A stretch of DNA of 64,000 nt from Natrinema salinisoli (GCF_020405205.1 NZ_CP084469.1:2480001-2544000), one strand, 5' to 3'; counted from the stretch's first letter, positions 1 through 7,408 are shown. Notes: a model not told the origin generated them from the sequence alone. Program-made: numbers and translations.

Positions 1-1
1 C

Positions 2-304
2 GAGAACGTCGCCTCCGTCTGGAACAACGGCGCCGTCATTCGGTCCTGGTTGCTCGAACTGTGTGAGGAGGCCTTCCGCGAGGAAGGGACCGACCTGGGC
101 ACCGTCGCCGATCGGATCGAAGGCGGCTCGACCGGCACGTGGACCGTCCAGGAGAGCCTCGAGCAGGAAGTACCCCTGCCGCTGATCTACACGGCGCTGT
201 CCGAACGGTTCGGGTCGCGGGCCGACGACGGCCGGTTCTCGCGGCGACTGGCGAACCGACTCCGGTACGGTTTCGGTCGACACGACGTCCCGCGGCGCGA
301 GTGA
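2..304 (+). CDS. gnd: 6-phosphogluconate dehydrogenase, C-terminal part (cut by window edge)
   Basis: The open frame runs from the first bases to a TGA at 302-304, giving the last 100 residues. The stretch VWNNGAVIRSWLLEL followed by an all-helical tail matches the C-terminal helical domain of the short (about 300-residue) 6-phosphogluconate dehydrogenases. That domain forms the dimer and part of the active site. The enzyme oxidises and decarboxylates 6-phosphogluconate to ribulose 5-phosphate, which in haloarchaea is the pentose-supplying oxidative route. The N-terminal Rossmann domain lies outside the window, so cofactor preference cannot be judged. The assignment rests on C-terminal family resemblance only. 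Confidence 0.8.
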   Translation, partial: ENVASVWNNGAVIRSWLLELCEEAFREEGTDLGTVADRIEGGSTGTWTVQESLEQEVPLPLIYTALSERFGSRADDGRFSRRLANRLRYGFGRHDVPRRE

Positions 305-471
305 CGGTTCGCTCGAGGGCGTCATTCCCGCGTCCTGGGGACGCACAACTACGCAACGCTACTTCAGCCGCTCGGGAAAATATTCACCACAGTTGTACAG
401 TAATTTAATCCAAGGCCTATCTCGTGAAATGTTGGGTCAGTTTCATTACACCCGCCTTCGCAGCAGGAGTT

Positions 472-783
472 ATGAAATCGATCGAGCAGACAGCCGTTTC
501 CGTTTCAGCCGACGATCAACTGAGCATGGCCGTCATCGATCTCGTTGCCCGGGCGACCGACACCGATCCGCTCGAGCTCGACCCGCTGTACGACGCGATC
601 GACCCCGACCTCCTCGACTCGCTTCCCGACTCGGACGGCTTTTCGAGCCTCGAGTTCTCCTATCACGGGTATACGATCTCCGTCGCGGCCGTCGACGACG
701 AAATCACGGTTGCGCTCGAGGGGAGACGGATTTCGGCCGATGACTCCTCGGGCGATCTCATTGGCGGCGAATCGTCGACGTAG
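472..783 (+). CDS. HalOD1 output-domain protein
   Basis: This 103-residue acidic protein has the typical HalOD1 layout. An N-terminal helix (SMAVIDLVARATDTDP) is followed by a D/P-rich turn with LDPLYDAIDPDLLDSL, then two beta hairpins (FSSLEFSYHGYTISV, DEITVAL). HalOD1 is a haloarchaea-specific domain thought to act as an output or signal module, and most genomes hold dozens. No enzymatic residues are known for it. I chose the ATG at 472 because the family begins just before this helix; an in-frame ATG at 424 would add 16 residues that do not look like the family. An AT-rich stretch at 380-410 could hold the promoter. It sits directly left of the probable origin, with no evident functional link. 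Confidence 0.75.
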   Translation: MKSIEQTAVSVSADDQLSMAVIDLVARATDTDPLELDPLYDAIDPDLLDSLPDSDGFSSLEFSYHGYTISVAAVDDEITVALEGRRISADDSSGDLIGGESST

Positions 784-853
784 GGCCGATCCAACAACGG
801 TCGGAACCGGCGAGCACCGGATTGGTCCGCGGCGATCACTGGCTCCGACAGAC

Positions 854-875
854 ACACACCACCGTTACAAGTGAA
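854..875 (-). repeat. origin recognition box, upstream copy 1
   Basis: The minus strand reads TTCACTTG, TAAC, GGTGGTGTGT. It is one of the best matches to the consensus and is inverted relative to the upstream copy at 1051. Confidence 0.85.
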
Positions 876-1000
876 GCTCCGGGTGATGGGGTGGCGGAGC
901 GGGCCGTTCTCGAGCAACTGGTCGATACCGACTGCCAGTCTGTACCCAAACATCGAAATCACGGGGTCCGCGTCTCCGATATGGCACAAACTGTCACCGC

Positions 1001-1017
1001 TTTAGATGAAAGCGTGG
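1001..1017 (+). repeat. degenerate origin recognition box
   Basis: TTTAGATGAAAGCGTGG resembles the downstream copy at 2681 (TTCAGATG then CCGTGG) and the half-box at 1087-1103 (ATCAGATGAAAGAGTGG). It lacks the terminal GTGTG, so it may be a weak site or chance resemblance. Confidence 0.45.
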
Positions 1018-1050
1018 ACTGTTCTCTGCACAACTACTACTAGACTAGCC

Positions 1051-1072
1051 TTCACGTGAAATAGTGGTGTGT
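1051..1072 (+). repeat. origin recognition box, upstream copy 2
   Basis: TTCACGTG, AAAT, AGTGGTGTGT. It lies about 80 nt before the orc1 start codon and about 33 nt before its TATA box. Confidence 0.75.
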
Positions 1073-1077
1073 CTGAG

Positions 1078-1103
1078 TTCACTTGCATCAGATGAAAGAG
1101 TGG
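1078..1103 (+). repeat. overlapping half boxes next to the orc1 promoter
   Basis: A perfect left half, TTCACTTGCATC, runs directly into a second degenerate box (ATCAGATGAAAGAGTGG). The element ends one base before the TATA box of orc1, a position suited to autoregulation by Orc1. Confidence 0.6.
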
Positions 1104-1104
1104 C

Positions 1105-1114
1105 TTTAAATATA
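1105..1114 (+). promoter_or_regulatory. TATA box of orc1
   Basis: TTTAAATATA lies about 26 nt before the ATG at 1135, so transcription should begin at or next to the start codon and the mRNA would be leaderless. A half ORB abuts it upstream. Confidence 0.7.
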
Positions 1115-1134
1115 CCATCTCTCTTGATACGGAC

Positions 1135-2361
1135 ATGCCTCGGTTCGAGCGGAAGCAGAACATCTTCCGGAACAAGGACGCGCTGGGGGAGTCGTACCAA
1201 CCCGAACGGATCGAAGAGCGGGACGACGAAATCGAGGCGTACATGGACGCGCTCCAGCCCATCATCGACGGCTGGGAGCCGAACAACGTCTTCCTCTACG
1301 GGAACACGGGCGTTGGCAAGACCGCCGTCACCGACTACCTCCTCGATGTCCTGCAGGAAGACGTCACCGAGTACGACGACGTCGATCTCTCGGTACTGAG
1401 CGTCAACTGCAAGACGCTCAACTCGTCGTACCAGGTCGCGGTCGAGTTAGTCAACACGCTCCGTCCAGCCGGTGCCGAGATCAGCACGACCGGATATCCC
1501 CAGCAGACCGTCTTCAAGAAACTCTACAGCGAACTCGAGGCACTCGGCGGAACCGTCGTCATCGTGCTCGACGAAATCGACTCCATCGGCGACCGCGACG
1601 AGTTGCTGTACGAACTCCCGCGCGCCCGCTCGAACGGCTACCTCGAGTCGACGAAAGTCGGCCTCATCGGCATCAGCAACGACTTCAAATTTCGCGAACA
1701 GCTCGATCCCCGCGTCCAGGACACGCTCTGTGAGCGCGAACTGCAGTTTCCGCCCTACGAGGCGTCCGAGCTGACCAACATCCTCGAGTCTCGAGCGGAG
1801 GTCGCGATCACCGAAGACGGCTGCGACGGCGGCGTGTTGAACCTCTGTGCGGCGCTCGCCGCTCGGGATAGCGGGAGCGCCCGGCAAGCGCTCGACCTGC
1901 TCCGACTGGCCGGCGAGGTGGCGGAGAACAACGACGACGACGCCATCCGGGAACACCACGTCGATCAGGCGCGGTCCAAACTCGAGCAAGAGCGCGTCGA
2001 GGAGGGAATGCGGGAACTGACGACCCACGGACGCCTCGCCCTCCTGGCGGTCGTCTCGAAAGCCGCCAAGGAGTCGACCCCCTGCCGAACGCGGGAACTC
2101 TATCAGGAGTACGAGGCCCTCTGTGAGTCCTCGGGAACCGATTCGCTCGCCCAGCGATCGGTCCACAACCACCTCTCCGATCTCCGGATGCTCGGCATCC
2201 TCTCGGCGAAGGAAAACCGGAGCGGCTCCCGCGGGAACTACTACAGCTACGAACTCGACGTTCCCTTCTCGAGCGCCGTCGACGCGATGGCCGACGTGCT
2301 CTATCTGGACGACGAGATCGAGACGATCCGCGATATCGCCCGCATGAACAGCGTCGTTTGA
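1135..2361 (+). CDS. orc1: Orc1/Cdc6 replication initiator
   Basis: This 408-residue archaeal Orc1/Cdc6 protein binds origin recognition boxes and loads the MCM helicase. Visible in order: a conserved N-terminal lead-in (YQPERIEERDDEIEAY, residues 21-36), Walker A GNTGVGKT at 56-63, Walker B VIVLDEID at 142-149, sensor-1-like GISND near 180, and a lid region with DSGSARQALDLLR. The C-terminal winged helix (about residues 290-400) contains the Q-R-S-V-H-N-H-L-S-D-L recognition helix. Length is normal for the family and both ATPase motifs are intact. The start is fixed by the TATA spacing. Haloarchaea carry many orc1 paralogues; the dense ORB sets on both sides argue that this copy drives its own origin. 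Confidence 0.95.
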   Translation: MPRFERKQNIFRNKDALGESYQPERIEERDDEIEAYMDALQPIIDGWEPNNVFLYGNTGVGKTAVTDYLLDVLQEDVTEYDDVDLSVLSVNCKTLNSSYQVAVELVNTLRPAGAEISTTGYPQQTVFKKLYSELEALGGTVVIVLDEIDSIGDRDELLYELPRARSNGYLESTKVGLIGISNDFKFREQLDPRVQDTLCERELQFPPYEASELTNILESRAEVAITEDGCDGGVLNLCAALAARDSGSARQALDLLRLAGEVAENNDDDAIREHHVDQARSKLEQERVEEGMRELTTHGRLALLAVVSKAAKESTPCRTRELYQEYEALCESSGTDSLAQRSVHNHLSDLRMLGILSAKENRSGSRGNYYSYELDVPFSSAVDAMADVLYLDDEIETIRDIARMNSVV

Positions 2362-2400
2362 GCCGGTCTTCCGACTCTCGGCGTCAGTCCGTAACCACCC

Positions 2401-2421
2401 CACACCACCGCTGCAAGTGAA
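2401..2421 (-). repeat. origin recognition box, downstream copy 1
   Basis: The minus strand reads TTCACTTG, CAGC, GGTGGTGTG, a full consensus match. It is inverted relative to the five boxes to its right and begins 40 nt after the orc1 stop. Confidence 0.85.
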
Positions 2422-2450
2422 CGTCGAACGACACGACGCCGGACCACCGT

Positions 2451-2471
2451 TTCACTTGTATCGGTGGTGTG
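2451..2471 (+). repeat. origin recognition box, downstream copy 2
   Basis: TTCACTTG, TATC, GGTGGTGTG, a full consensus match. With copy 1 it forms an inverted pair separated by 29 nt. Confidence 0.85.
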
Positions 2472-2534
2472 CCACCGCATCACATTTCTAACCGGACGCA
2501 ATTCCTCGATCCGGTCCCACGGCTGGCGAGCGGC

Positions 2535-2555
2535 TTCACGCGAACCCGTGGTGTC
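2535..2555 (+). repeat. origin recognition box, downstream copy 3
   Basis: TTCACGCG, AACC, CGTGGTGTC. It is a diverged copy with the same spacing between its two conserved halves. Confidence 0.7.
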
Positions 2556-2613
2556 TCGGATAGCCACTCGTCTCTCTTTCGCTCCGGTCATCGTACTGTG
2601 ATGGTGCCGCCTG

Positions 2614-2634
2614 TTCACATGCAGTGGTGGTGTC
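2614..2634 (+). repeat. origin recognition box, downstream copy 4
   Basis: TTCACATG, CAGT, GGTGGTGTC, with only a few differences from the consensus. Confidence 0.8.
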
Positions 2635-2680
2635 TGTGGGTCAGGATCTCGAGCGAAATTCCCCCGACAGAACCCGCTCG

Positions 2681-2701
2681 TTCAGATGCAACCGTGGTGT
2701 G
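2681..2701 (+). repeat. origin recognition box, downstream copy 5
   Basis: TTCAGATG, CAAC, CGTGGTGTG. It links the full consensus to the degenerate boxes near the orc1 promoter. Confidence 0.8.
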
Positions 2702-2729
2702 TCTCCGTCCCGATTCGTTCCTCTCACGG

Positions 2730-2750
2730 TTCACTTGAATCGGTGGTGTG
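2730..2750 (+). repeat. origin recognition box, downstream copy 6
   Basis: TTCACTTG, AATC, GGTGGTGTG, a full consensus match. It is the last box before the convergent pterin dehydratase gene. Confidence 0.85.
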
Positions 2751-2844
2751 TTGGCGCTCGATTCTCGATCTCACAGCTCGATCGTGAGGGAGTCCGCACT
2801 GACTCCGACATCTCGACGGCGGACCAGTTCCAGGGCCGTCGGCG

Positions 2845-3210
2845 CTACCCGTCCTCCTCGGGCTCGTAGTCGTCGTAGATCCGGTCCATCCGGGCGGCCA
2901 TCACGAAATCGGTCTTGTGGAGTCCGTCGATCTTGTGGGTCCACATCTCGATCGTCACCTCGCCCCACTCGAGTTGCATATCCGGATGGTGCCACTCTTC
3001 CTCCGCCAATTCGCCCACCTCGTACGTGAACTCGAGGGCGTCGCGGAAGTCCTCGAACGCGTAGGTGCCCTCGAGGTGGTGGTCGTCGACGACCGACCAG
3101 ACGTCGTCGCGGATCTCCGCTTGATAGTCGGCGTACTCCTCGGGCTCGAGGGGTTCGTCCTCGCTGGTACAGGCTTCGCACTCCTGATCGGCGAGCGCTG
3201 GCTCGGACAT
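2845..3210 (-). CDS. 4a-hydroxytetrahydrobiopterin dehydratase (PCD)
   Basis: This 121-residue protein of the pterin-4a-carbinolamine dehydratase family dehydrates the 4a-hydroxy form of tetrahydropterin made by aromatic amino acid hydroxylases, so that the cofactor can be recycled. The family signature is clear at about residues 72-108: [13 protein letters not shown], then [18 protein letters not shown], with the paired active-site His and the later W-T-H and D. The N-terminal 30 residues are an acidic haloarchaeal extension with two Cys (QECEAC). A TATA box on the same strand lies at 3291-3300. The gene faces the downstream ORB cluster and is not obviously in an operon. Confidence 0.92.
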   Translation of the reverse strand: MSEPALADQECEACTSEDEPLEPEEYADYQAEIRDDVWSVVDDHHLEGTYAFEDFRDALEFTYEVGELAEEEWHHPDMQLEWGEVTIEMWTHKIDGLHKTDFVMAARMDRIYDDYEPEEDG

Positions 3211-3290
3211 GGGTCGGCGTACGACCGCGAGCGACGTGAAGATTTGTGCGGTAACTCAGGCTGCCGCGATCCGTGTTCGGTCGTGCCGCC

Positions 3291-3300
3291 CGTTTTATAC
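3291..3300 (-). promoter_or_regulatory. TATA box of the pterin dehydratase gene
   Basis: GTATAAAACG on the minus strand lies about 85 nt before the start at 3210. This predicts a leader of roughly 55 nt. Confidence 0.55.
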
Positions 3301-3394
3301 TGGCGTCCGCGTAACGACAGAGACACGGAATCTCACGATGGGAGGGGACAAACGCAACATCGCGGTTCGGTTTTTCGGCGGCGCGGGGAACTAC

Positions 3395-3475
3395 AGTTCG
3401 AATCGCTTCGCGTCCCTCTTCGTAAAGCGACTCTGCATCCCCGATCGTGACTAGAAGTACGTTAGTGTCCGTCAT
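3395..3475 (-). pseudogene. possible remnant of a small haloarchaeal regulator gene
   Basis: From the ATG at 3475 the first 27 residues (MTDTNVLLVTIGDAESLYEE, then GREAIRT) read as a convincing protein start with a beta strand and amphipathic helix. They resemble the beginnings of small haloarchaeal DNA-binding regulators. After that the frame turns into arginine-rich sequence of no recognisable type and runs into the pterin dehydratase gene region, so the rest appears lost. A perfect palindrome (3528-3545) next to a TATA-like AT-rich stretch lies just upstream, as expected for an autoregulated gene. The resemblance is from memory and is weak evidence. Confidence 0.3.
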
Positions 3476-3527
3476 AGCCTCTCACCCTCGGTATCGGATG
3501 GCCTGAACCGTTGCTTCGGAATATTAT

Positions 3528-3545
3528 GTTGGTTGTTCAACCAAC
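3528..3545. promoter_or_regulatory. perfect palindrome, probable operator
   Basis: GTTGGTTG, TT, CAACCAAC: 8-bp arms with a 2-bp centre. It lies between the start of the possible regulator remnant (3475) and the end of the PD-(D/E)XK-like gene (3583). Directly adjoining it is ATAATATT, which could be a TATA element for minus-strand transcription toward 3475. The size and symmetry suit a dimeric winged-helix repressor; the binding protein is unknown. Confidence 0.5.
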
Positions 3546-3582
3546 GGCAAAAATGTGACCGAAAGTCCCGAAACAAACCAAA

Positions 3583-4833
3583 TCAAACGGGCTCCCGAAG
3601 CGCCCACACGTCCGCGAGCGGCTCCAGCCGACTCGGCTCCGCCCCACGTTCAGTGAGGATCCCACAGTGGAACAGCATCGCCTTCAGTTGGAACACCGTG
3701 GGCGAGTGGTAGACTGATCCGTCCTCGAGCGCCGCGGGCCGAAGCTCGCCGTCCGTAGTCAGAACCCGACTCCGGACGCCGTCGGTCCCGCGGACGAACA
3801 GCTCGACGGTAAACGACGGATGCAACTCGTGCAAATACTCCACGACGTCGACGAGCGACGGCTCCGTGATCCCGTCCTCGTGCATGTGCTGGAGTTCGCG
3901 GACGAGCAGCTCCGTCGCCTCGTAGTCGAACAGCACGCGGCGGGCCAACTGGCCCCACGCCGGCGCGAGATCGACGAACCGTTTTCCCGATCGGTACCAG
4001 GTTTCAAACTCCTCGAGGGCCGCCTCGACGGACCCGTAGCGCGCCGTCGCGAACCGGACGACCTCCTCGCCGAGCGCGGTGAGTTCGATGTCTTCGGACC
4101 GAACGCCGTCCTCGATAAGACCCAGGAATTCCGCTCCCTGTCGAGCGCTATCGACGGCGCTGACGACCTTGTACTCGGACAGCAGCGATTCGGTATCGCC
4201 AGCCGCGTAGTGGGCCAGCGGATAGCCGAGGTAGTTCTTGGGATGGTTCAGGCCGAACGACGCGTCCGCGACACCCTGCGCGCCGGCCTGAAACCGGAGC
4301 GCCGTCGCCTCGGTCGTCGTCCGATTGCCGACGACGCGGGGCACCTCGAGCGGGTCCACGCGCCCCGCCGAATCGACGCCGAGCACGCCGACGTTCAACT
4401 CCCGCGCGAGCGTGCGGTCGGTCTCGGAGATCGACGCCGCCGGCGCGGCGAGGTAGGCCGCGTTGGCCTCGTGGAGCCGGTCGTAGGCCTGGAGGATCCC
4501 GCGCTGCGTATCGACACCGTCGCTCGTCTCCCCCTTCGCCTCGATGGCGATCAACGGCGGCTCGTCGCCGAGTCGTTCGACGGCGAGGAGGTCCGACTCG
4601 AGCGCTCGAACGCCCACGAGATCCGGATAGCCGCCGCCGATCCGGACGTGGTTGAACGGTGCCAGACAGTCGCGGACGGCCGCGTCGACGGGCTGTCCGG
4701 GGAGCCACTCGTCCCTCGAGAACTGGGTGTCGGCTACCGCATACGCGGTCGACTCGTCGTCTGTCGGAAAGAGCCGCCGCTTCGTATGGGCCAGCACCTG
4801 TGGTTCCGAGAGCGACCGAGCCGCGCTACTCAT
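3583..4833 (-). CDS. uncharacterised protein with PD-(D/E)XK nuclease-like core
   Basis: I do not recognise a named family for this 416-residue protein. Its N-terminal half has YPDLVGV (about residues 69-75) and, after a short strand pair, LIAIEAKG (about 94-101). This is the D...E-X-K spacing of PD-(D/E)XK nucleases, and RGILQAYDRLHEA follows as the expected helix. The C-terminal half is mostly helical, with repeated statements of winged-helix character (ELTALGEEVVRFA) and a domain ending VFQLKAMLFHCGIL. DNA cleavage or repair is therefore possible, but specificity is unknown. It stands alone on its strand with no operon partner, 800 bp from the ORB array. Confidence 0.6.
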   Translation of the reverse strand: MSSAARSLSEPQVLAHTKRRLFPTDDESTAYAVADTQFSRDEWLPGQPVDAAVRDCLAPFNHVRIGGGYPDLVGVRALESDLLAVERLGDEPPLIAIEAKGETSDGVDTQRGILQAYDRLHEANAAYLAAPAASISETDRTLARELNVGVLGVDSAGRVDPLEVPRVVGNRTTTEATALRFQAGAQGVADASFGLNHPKNYLGYPLAHYAAGDTESLLSEYKVVSAVDSARQGAEFLGLIEDGVRSEDIELTALGEEVVRFATARYGSVEAALEEFETWYRSGKRFVDLAPAWGQLARRVLFDYEATELLVRELQHMHEDGITEPSLVDVVEYLHELHPSFTVELFVRGTDGVRSRVLTTDGELRPAALEDGSVYHSPTVFQLKAMLFHCGILTERGAEPSRLEPLADVWALREPV

Positions 4834-5054
4834 GGTTCTCGATTGGACAGGAGCCCCAATAATGTTCTGGCGATCAGACGGCTCTACGGCCCGAGATCCC
4901 GTTCTCGGATGGAAACTGCACTGCTACGAGGACCGGTCGTCGAACGCGACACAGTATTTATCTCGTCTGACATGGTCGCCCCACCCATGGTTTGGAGTGA
5001 CATACCATGTGAAGTGCGACGATACCTGACCGCACCCGCTACCGAGGTGATACG

Positions 5055-6692
5055 ATGAGTTCGAAGCCGCGGAGCCGTTGGGGATGGGGGTTCGAGGGCG
5101 AGATGATCGACGAGACCGAACTCCGCGAGCGGAAGGAGTTCCTGGAGTCTACGCTCGGCTTTCCGGAGCGTCCCGTCCTCGATCCCGTCCCGCTGGCCGA
5201 CGCAACGATCCCCGATCCAGCGATCGAGATTCCCGACGCGCTCGCGGATTTCTGTACGTCGGACCGAGCCGTTCGAGCCAGGCGAACCTACGGCATGGCT
5301 CGTCCGGAGAACGTCCGGGCGTTCCACGGGGATTTCACGCCCGCCCCGGATATCGTCGCGCGACCGACGACGGAGACGGAGGTCGAGGCGGTACTCGCGT
5401 GGGCCTCCGAACAGCGCGTCGCCGTGTCTCCGGTTACCGGCGGCACCGGCGTCGCCGGTGGGACGGGGCCGCCGGAGGGAGGCGACCGCGCTGGCTACGC
5501 GGGTACGATCGCCCTCGATCTCAGGAACCTGAACGACGTCCTCGAGGTCGACGAAAAATCGCGAACCGCACTGATAGAGGGCGGCACCCTGGGGCCGGAT
5601 ATCAACCGCCAACTCGACGAGTACGGGCTTCACCTCCGGCATTATCCGCAGTCGTATCGGCTCTCGGGGCTCGGCGGATGGATCGCGACCCGATCCGGCG
5701 GTCACTACGCGACCAGGTACACCCACATCGACGAGCTCGTCGAGAGCGTCCGGATGGTCTGCCCGGCGGGAACGTTCGAAACCCAGCGGCTCCCCGCCCA
5801 CGGCGCCGGTCCGGACGCGAACCGGCTCGTCTGTGGCTCCGAGGGCAGTCTCGGCGTCATCACGCAGGCGTGGATGCAGGTCGAACCGCGACCCCAGTAC
5901 CGATCGGACGCAGCAGTGTACTTCGACGGAATCCTCGAGGCCGCGGAGGCGATACGCCGGATCGTTCAGGCGAAACTCTATCCCGCGAACTGTCGCCTCC
6001 ACGATCGCGTGGAGACGAGCCTGTACGGGATGGACGAGGTCGAAAACGAGCTCGTCATCCTGGGGTTCGAATCGACTGACCAGCCGACGGACCCAGCCCT
6101 CGATCGAGCGCTCGAAATCTGCGAGGCGGAGGGCGGAGCCTGTCCGGACGGACCGGACCATTACGGCCCGGGCTACGGCCACGACCGCCCCGAGGACAGC
6201 GACGTAGTCCGCTGGGGTGAGGCGTTCCAGCTCGGCGGCTCCGGGAGTACCGATCTCCCGCTTTGCGTCGTCGGCGGAACCGTCGAGACCGCGGTGACGT
6301 GGGACCGCTTCCCGGAGTTTCACGAGTCGATGCTCGCGGCCGTCACTGATGCGCTCGACGCAGAATGTGGTATGGGACACGTATCGACTCGCTTTACGCA
6401 CGTCTATCCGGACGGTCCCGCCGTTTATTACACGTTCCGCGCACCCGGCGATCCCGATCCCGATCGGCGGATCGAACAGTGGCGGCGGATCAAACGCGCC
6501 GGCCTCGACACCGTCATGGAGTACGACCTGACGCCGACGCACCACCACGCCGTCGGCCGGGATCACAAGGAGTGGTACGCGGAGCAGATCCCCGAAAACT
6601 ACGGGGAGGCACTGCGCGCAGTGAAAGGTGTCCTCGACCCAGCGGGGGTAATGAATCCCGGCGTCCTCGTCGATTCACCGGATCGCGACTGA
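5055..6692 (+). CDS. FAD-binding oxidase, alkylglycerone-phosphate-synthase-like
   Basis: This 545-residue flavoprotein belongs to the VAO/PCMH group. It starts with SRWGWGFEGE, typical of alkyldihydroxyacetonephosphate synthase (AGPS). A PCMH FAD-binding domain follows (about 95-280: PVTGGTGVAGGTG, RLSGLGGWIATRSGGHYATRY, then CGSEGSLGVIT). A C-terminal cap carries HHHAVGRDHKEWY near residue 500, matching the AGPS active-site His cluster. In eukaryotes AGPS makes ether lipids by exchanging the acyl chain of acyl-DHAP for an alkyl chain. Archaea make ether lipids by a different route, so the substrate here is unknown and may be a hydroxy acid or sugar acid. GAGGTGAT at about 5045 is a good ribosome binding site for the ATG at 5055. 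Confidence 0.8.
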   Translation: MSSKPRSRWGWGFEGEMIDETELRERKEFLESTLGFPERPVLDPVPLADATIPDPAIEIPDALADFCTSDRAVRARRTYGMARPENVRAFHGDFTPAPDIVARPTTETEVEAVLAWASEQRVAVSPVTGGTGVAGGTGPPEGGDRAGYAGTIALDLRNLNDVLEVDEKSRTALIEGGTLGPDINRQLDEYGLHLRHYPQSYRLSGLGGWIATRSGGHYATRYTHIDELVESVRMVCPAGTFETQRLPAHGAGPDANRLVCGSEGSLGVITQAWMQVEPRPQYRSDAAVYFDGILEAAEAIRRIVQAKLYPANCRLHDRVETSLYGMDEVENELVILGFESTDQPTDPALDRALEICEAEGGACPDGPDHYGPGYGHDRPEDSDVVRWGEAFQLGGSGSTDLPLCVVGGTVETAVTWDRFPEFHESMLAAVTDALDAECGMGHVSTRFTHVYPDGPAVYYTFRAPGDPDPDRRIEQWRRIKRAGLDTVMEYDLTPTHHHAVGRDHKEWYAEQIPENYGEALRAVKGVLDPAGVMNPGVLVDSPDRD

Positions 6693-6726
6693 GGGAGAGG
6701 CTCGGTCGACGAGCGGTCGATCGTGC

Positions 6727-6897
6727 TCACAACTCGATCTCGCTACCGATACCGGCGAGGACGACTCCAGTCCCGAGCAACGCGAAAACGACGCCGCCGA
6801 CCCACGGCACAGATCCGTACTCGACCAGCGCCGTGAGCCAGAGCGCGCCGACGAGGACCACGCCGCCCGCGACGATCAACTGAACGAACCGCTCCAT
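6727..6897 (-). CDS. small two-helix membrane protein
   Basis: This 56-residue protein is almost wholly two hydrophobic helices (VQLIVAGGVVLVGALWL and WVGGVVFALLGTGVVLAGI) joined by a short loop. I chose the ATG at 6897 because it gives a normal membrane-protein start (MERFVQLIVAGG); an upstream start at 6954 adds an unlikely segment. Function is unknown. It is convergent with the FAD oxidase gene, with 34 bp between stops. Confidence 0.6.
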   Translation of the reverse strand: MERFVQLIVAGGVVLVGALWLTALVEYGSVPWVGGVVFALLGTGVVLAGIGSEIEL

Positions 6898-7005
6898 GGA
6901 AGTCCGTTCGTCGCCCCGACTCAAGTATCCCGCCGCCCGAGCCGACTGCAGCACTCACCGTCCCGTCGAGCCAAGCGTTTGTATCTCGAGCCCGTTGCCA
7001 CGACT

Positions 7006-7392
7006 ATGACCGACGCGATACTCGTGTACGACGACGACTGCGGCTTCTGTACGTGGTGGGCCGACTTCTTCGACGAGCGGACGGAGCTCCGTATCGTCGG
7101 CTTCAGCGACCTCACCGACGACCTGCTCGAGCGGTTGCCCGAGAACTACGAGGAGTGCTCGCATCTGGTGGCCGACGACGGCGTCTACTCCTGTGGCGCC
7201 TCGCTCGAGGAGGCTGTCGTCCGCACCGACATAGCTGAACCCGCCGGTGACGTCGTCGAGTTCCTCCGGCAGTTCGAGGATTACGAGCGCTTCCGCGAGC
7301 GGTCCTACCGATGGATCGCCGACAATCGGGATCGCTGGGGGACGTACCTCTCGAAGACGCCGCCGGCGCGCCAGCAATCCGACGAGAGCTGA
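7006..7392 (+). CDS. DCC family thiol-disulfide oxidoreductase-like protein
   Basis: This 128-residue DCC (DUF393) protein carries the family name motif near the N-terminus, YDDDCGFCTWWADFF, with Cys-x-x-Cys at about residues 12-15. The fold is predicted to be thioredoxin-like. The pattern continues with the C-terminal YRWIADNRDRW helix common in the family. Its redox role is presumed from the Cys pair. The gene ends 16 bp from the end of the convergent lipase-maturation-factor gene, a pairing that fits the frequent association of DCC domains with HTTM/LMF-type membrane proteins. I chose the start at 7006 (MTDAILVYDDDC); a start at 6979 would add nine residues. Confidence 0.85.
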   Translation: MTDAILVYDDDCGFCTWWADFFDERTELRIVGFSDLTDDLLERLPENYEECSHLVADDGVYSCGASLEEAVVRTDIAEPAGDVVEFLRQFEDYERFRERSYRWIADNRDRWGTYLSKTPPARQQSDES

Positions 7393-7408
7393 GCGTACGC
7401 CGCTCGAA

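Larger units (their letters stand above)
854..2750. other. oriC: probable replication origin: orc1 gene flanked by origin recognition boxes
   Basis: The orc1 gene at 1135-2361 is bracketed by copies of a 21-22 nt box with core TTCACTTG-N4-GGTGGTGTG. Clear copies lie at 854-875 and 1051-1072 upstream and at 2401-2421, 2451-2471, 2535-2555, 2614-2634, 2681-2701 and 2730-2750 downstream. Degenerate copies lie at 1001-1017 and 1078-1103. Copies 854-875 and 2401-2421 point opposite to the rest. Archaeal origins typically consist of an orc1/cdc6 gene next to inverted ORB elements around an AT-rich unwinding region. The 876-1050 stretch between inverted boxes is the likeliest unwinding site, although it is only mildly AT-rich. 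Whether this is the main chromosomal origin cannot be told from the window. Confidence 0.85.

Noticed and set aside
1447-2403. Long minus-strand frame antisense to orc1
   Set aside because: It mirrors the orc1 codons (GC-rich third positions) and has no family features; orc1 on the plus strand is certain.
4884-6566. 560-residue minus-strand frame over the FAD oxidase gene
   Set aside because: It is Arg/Val-rich, antisense to a clear flavoprotein and has no motifs.
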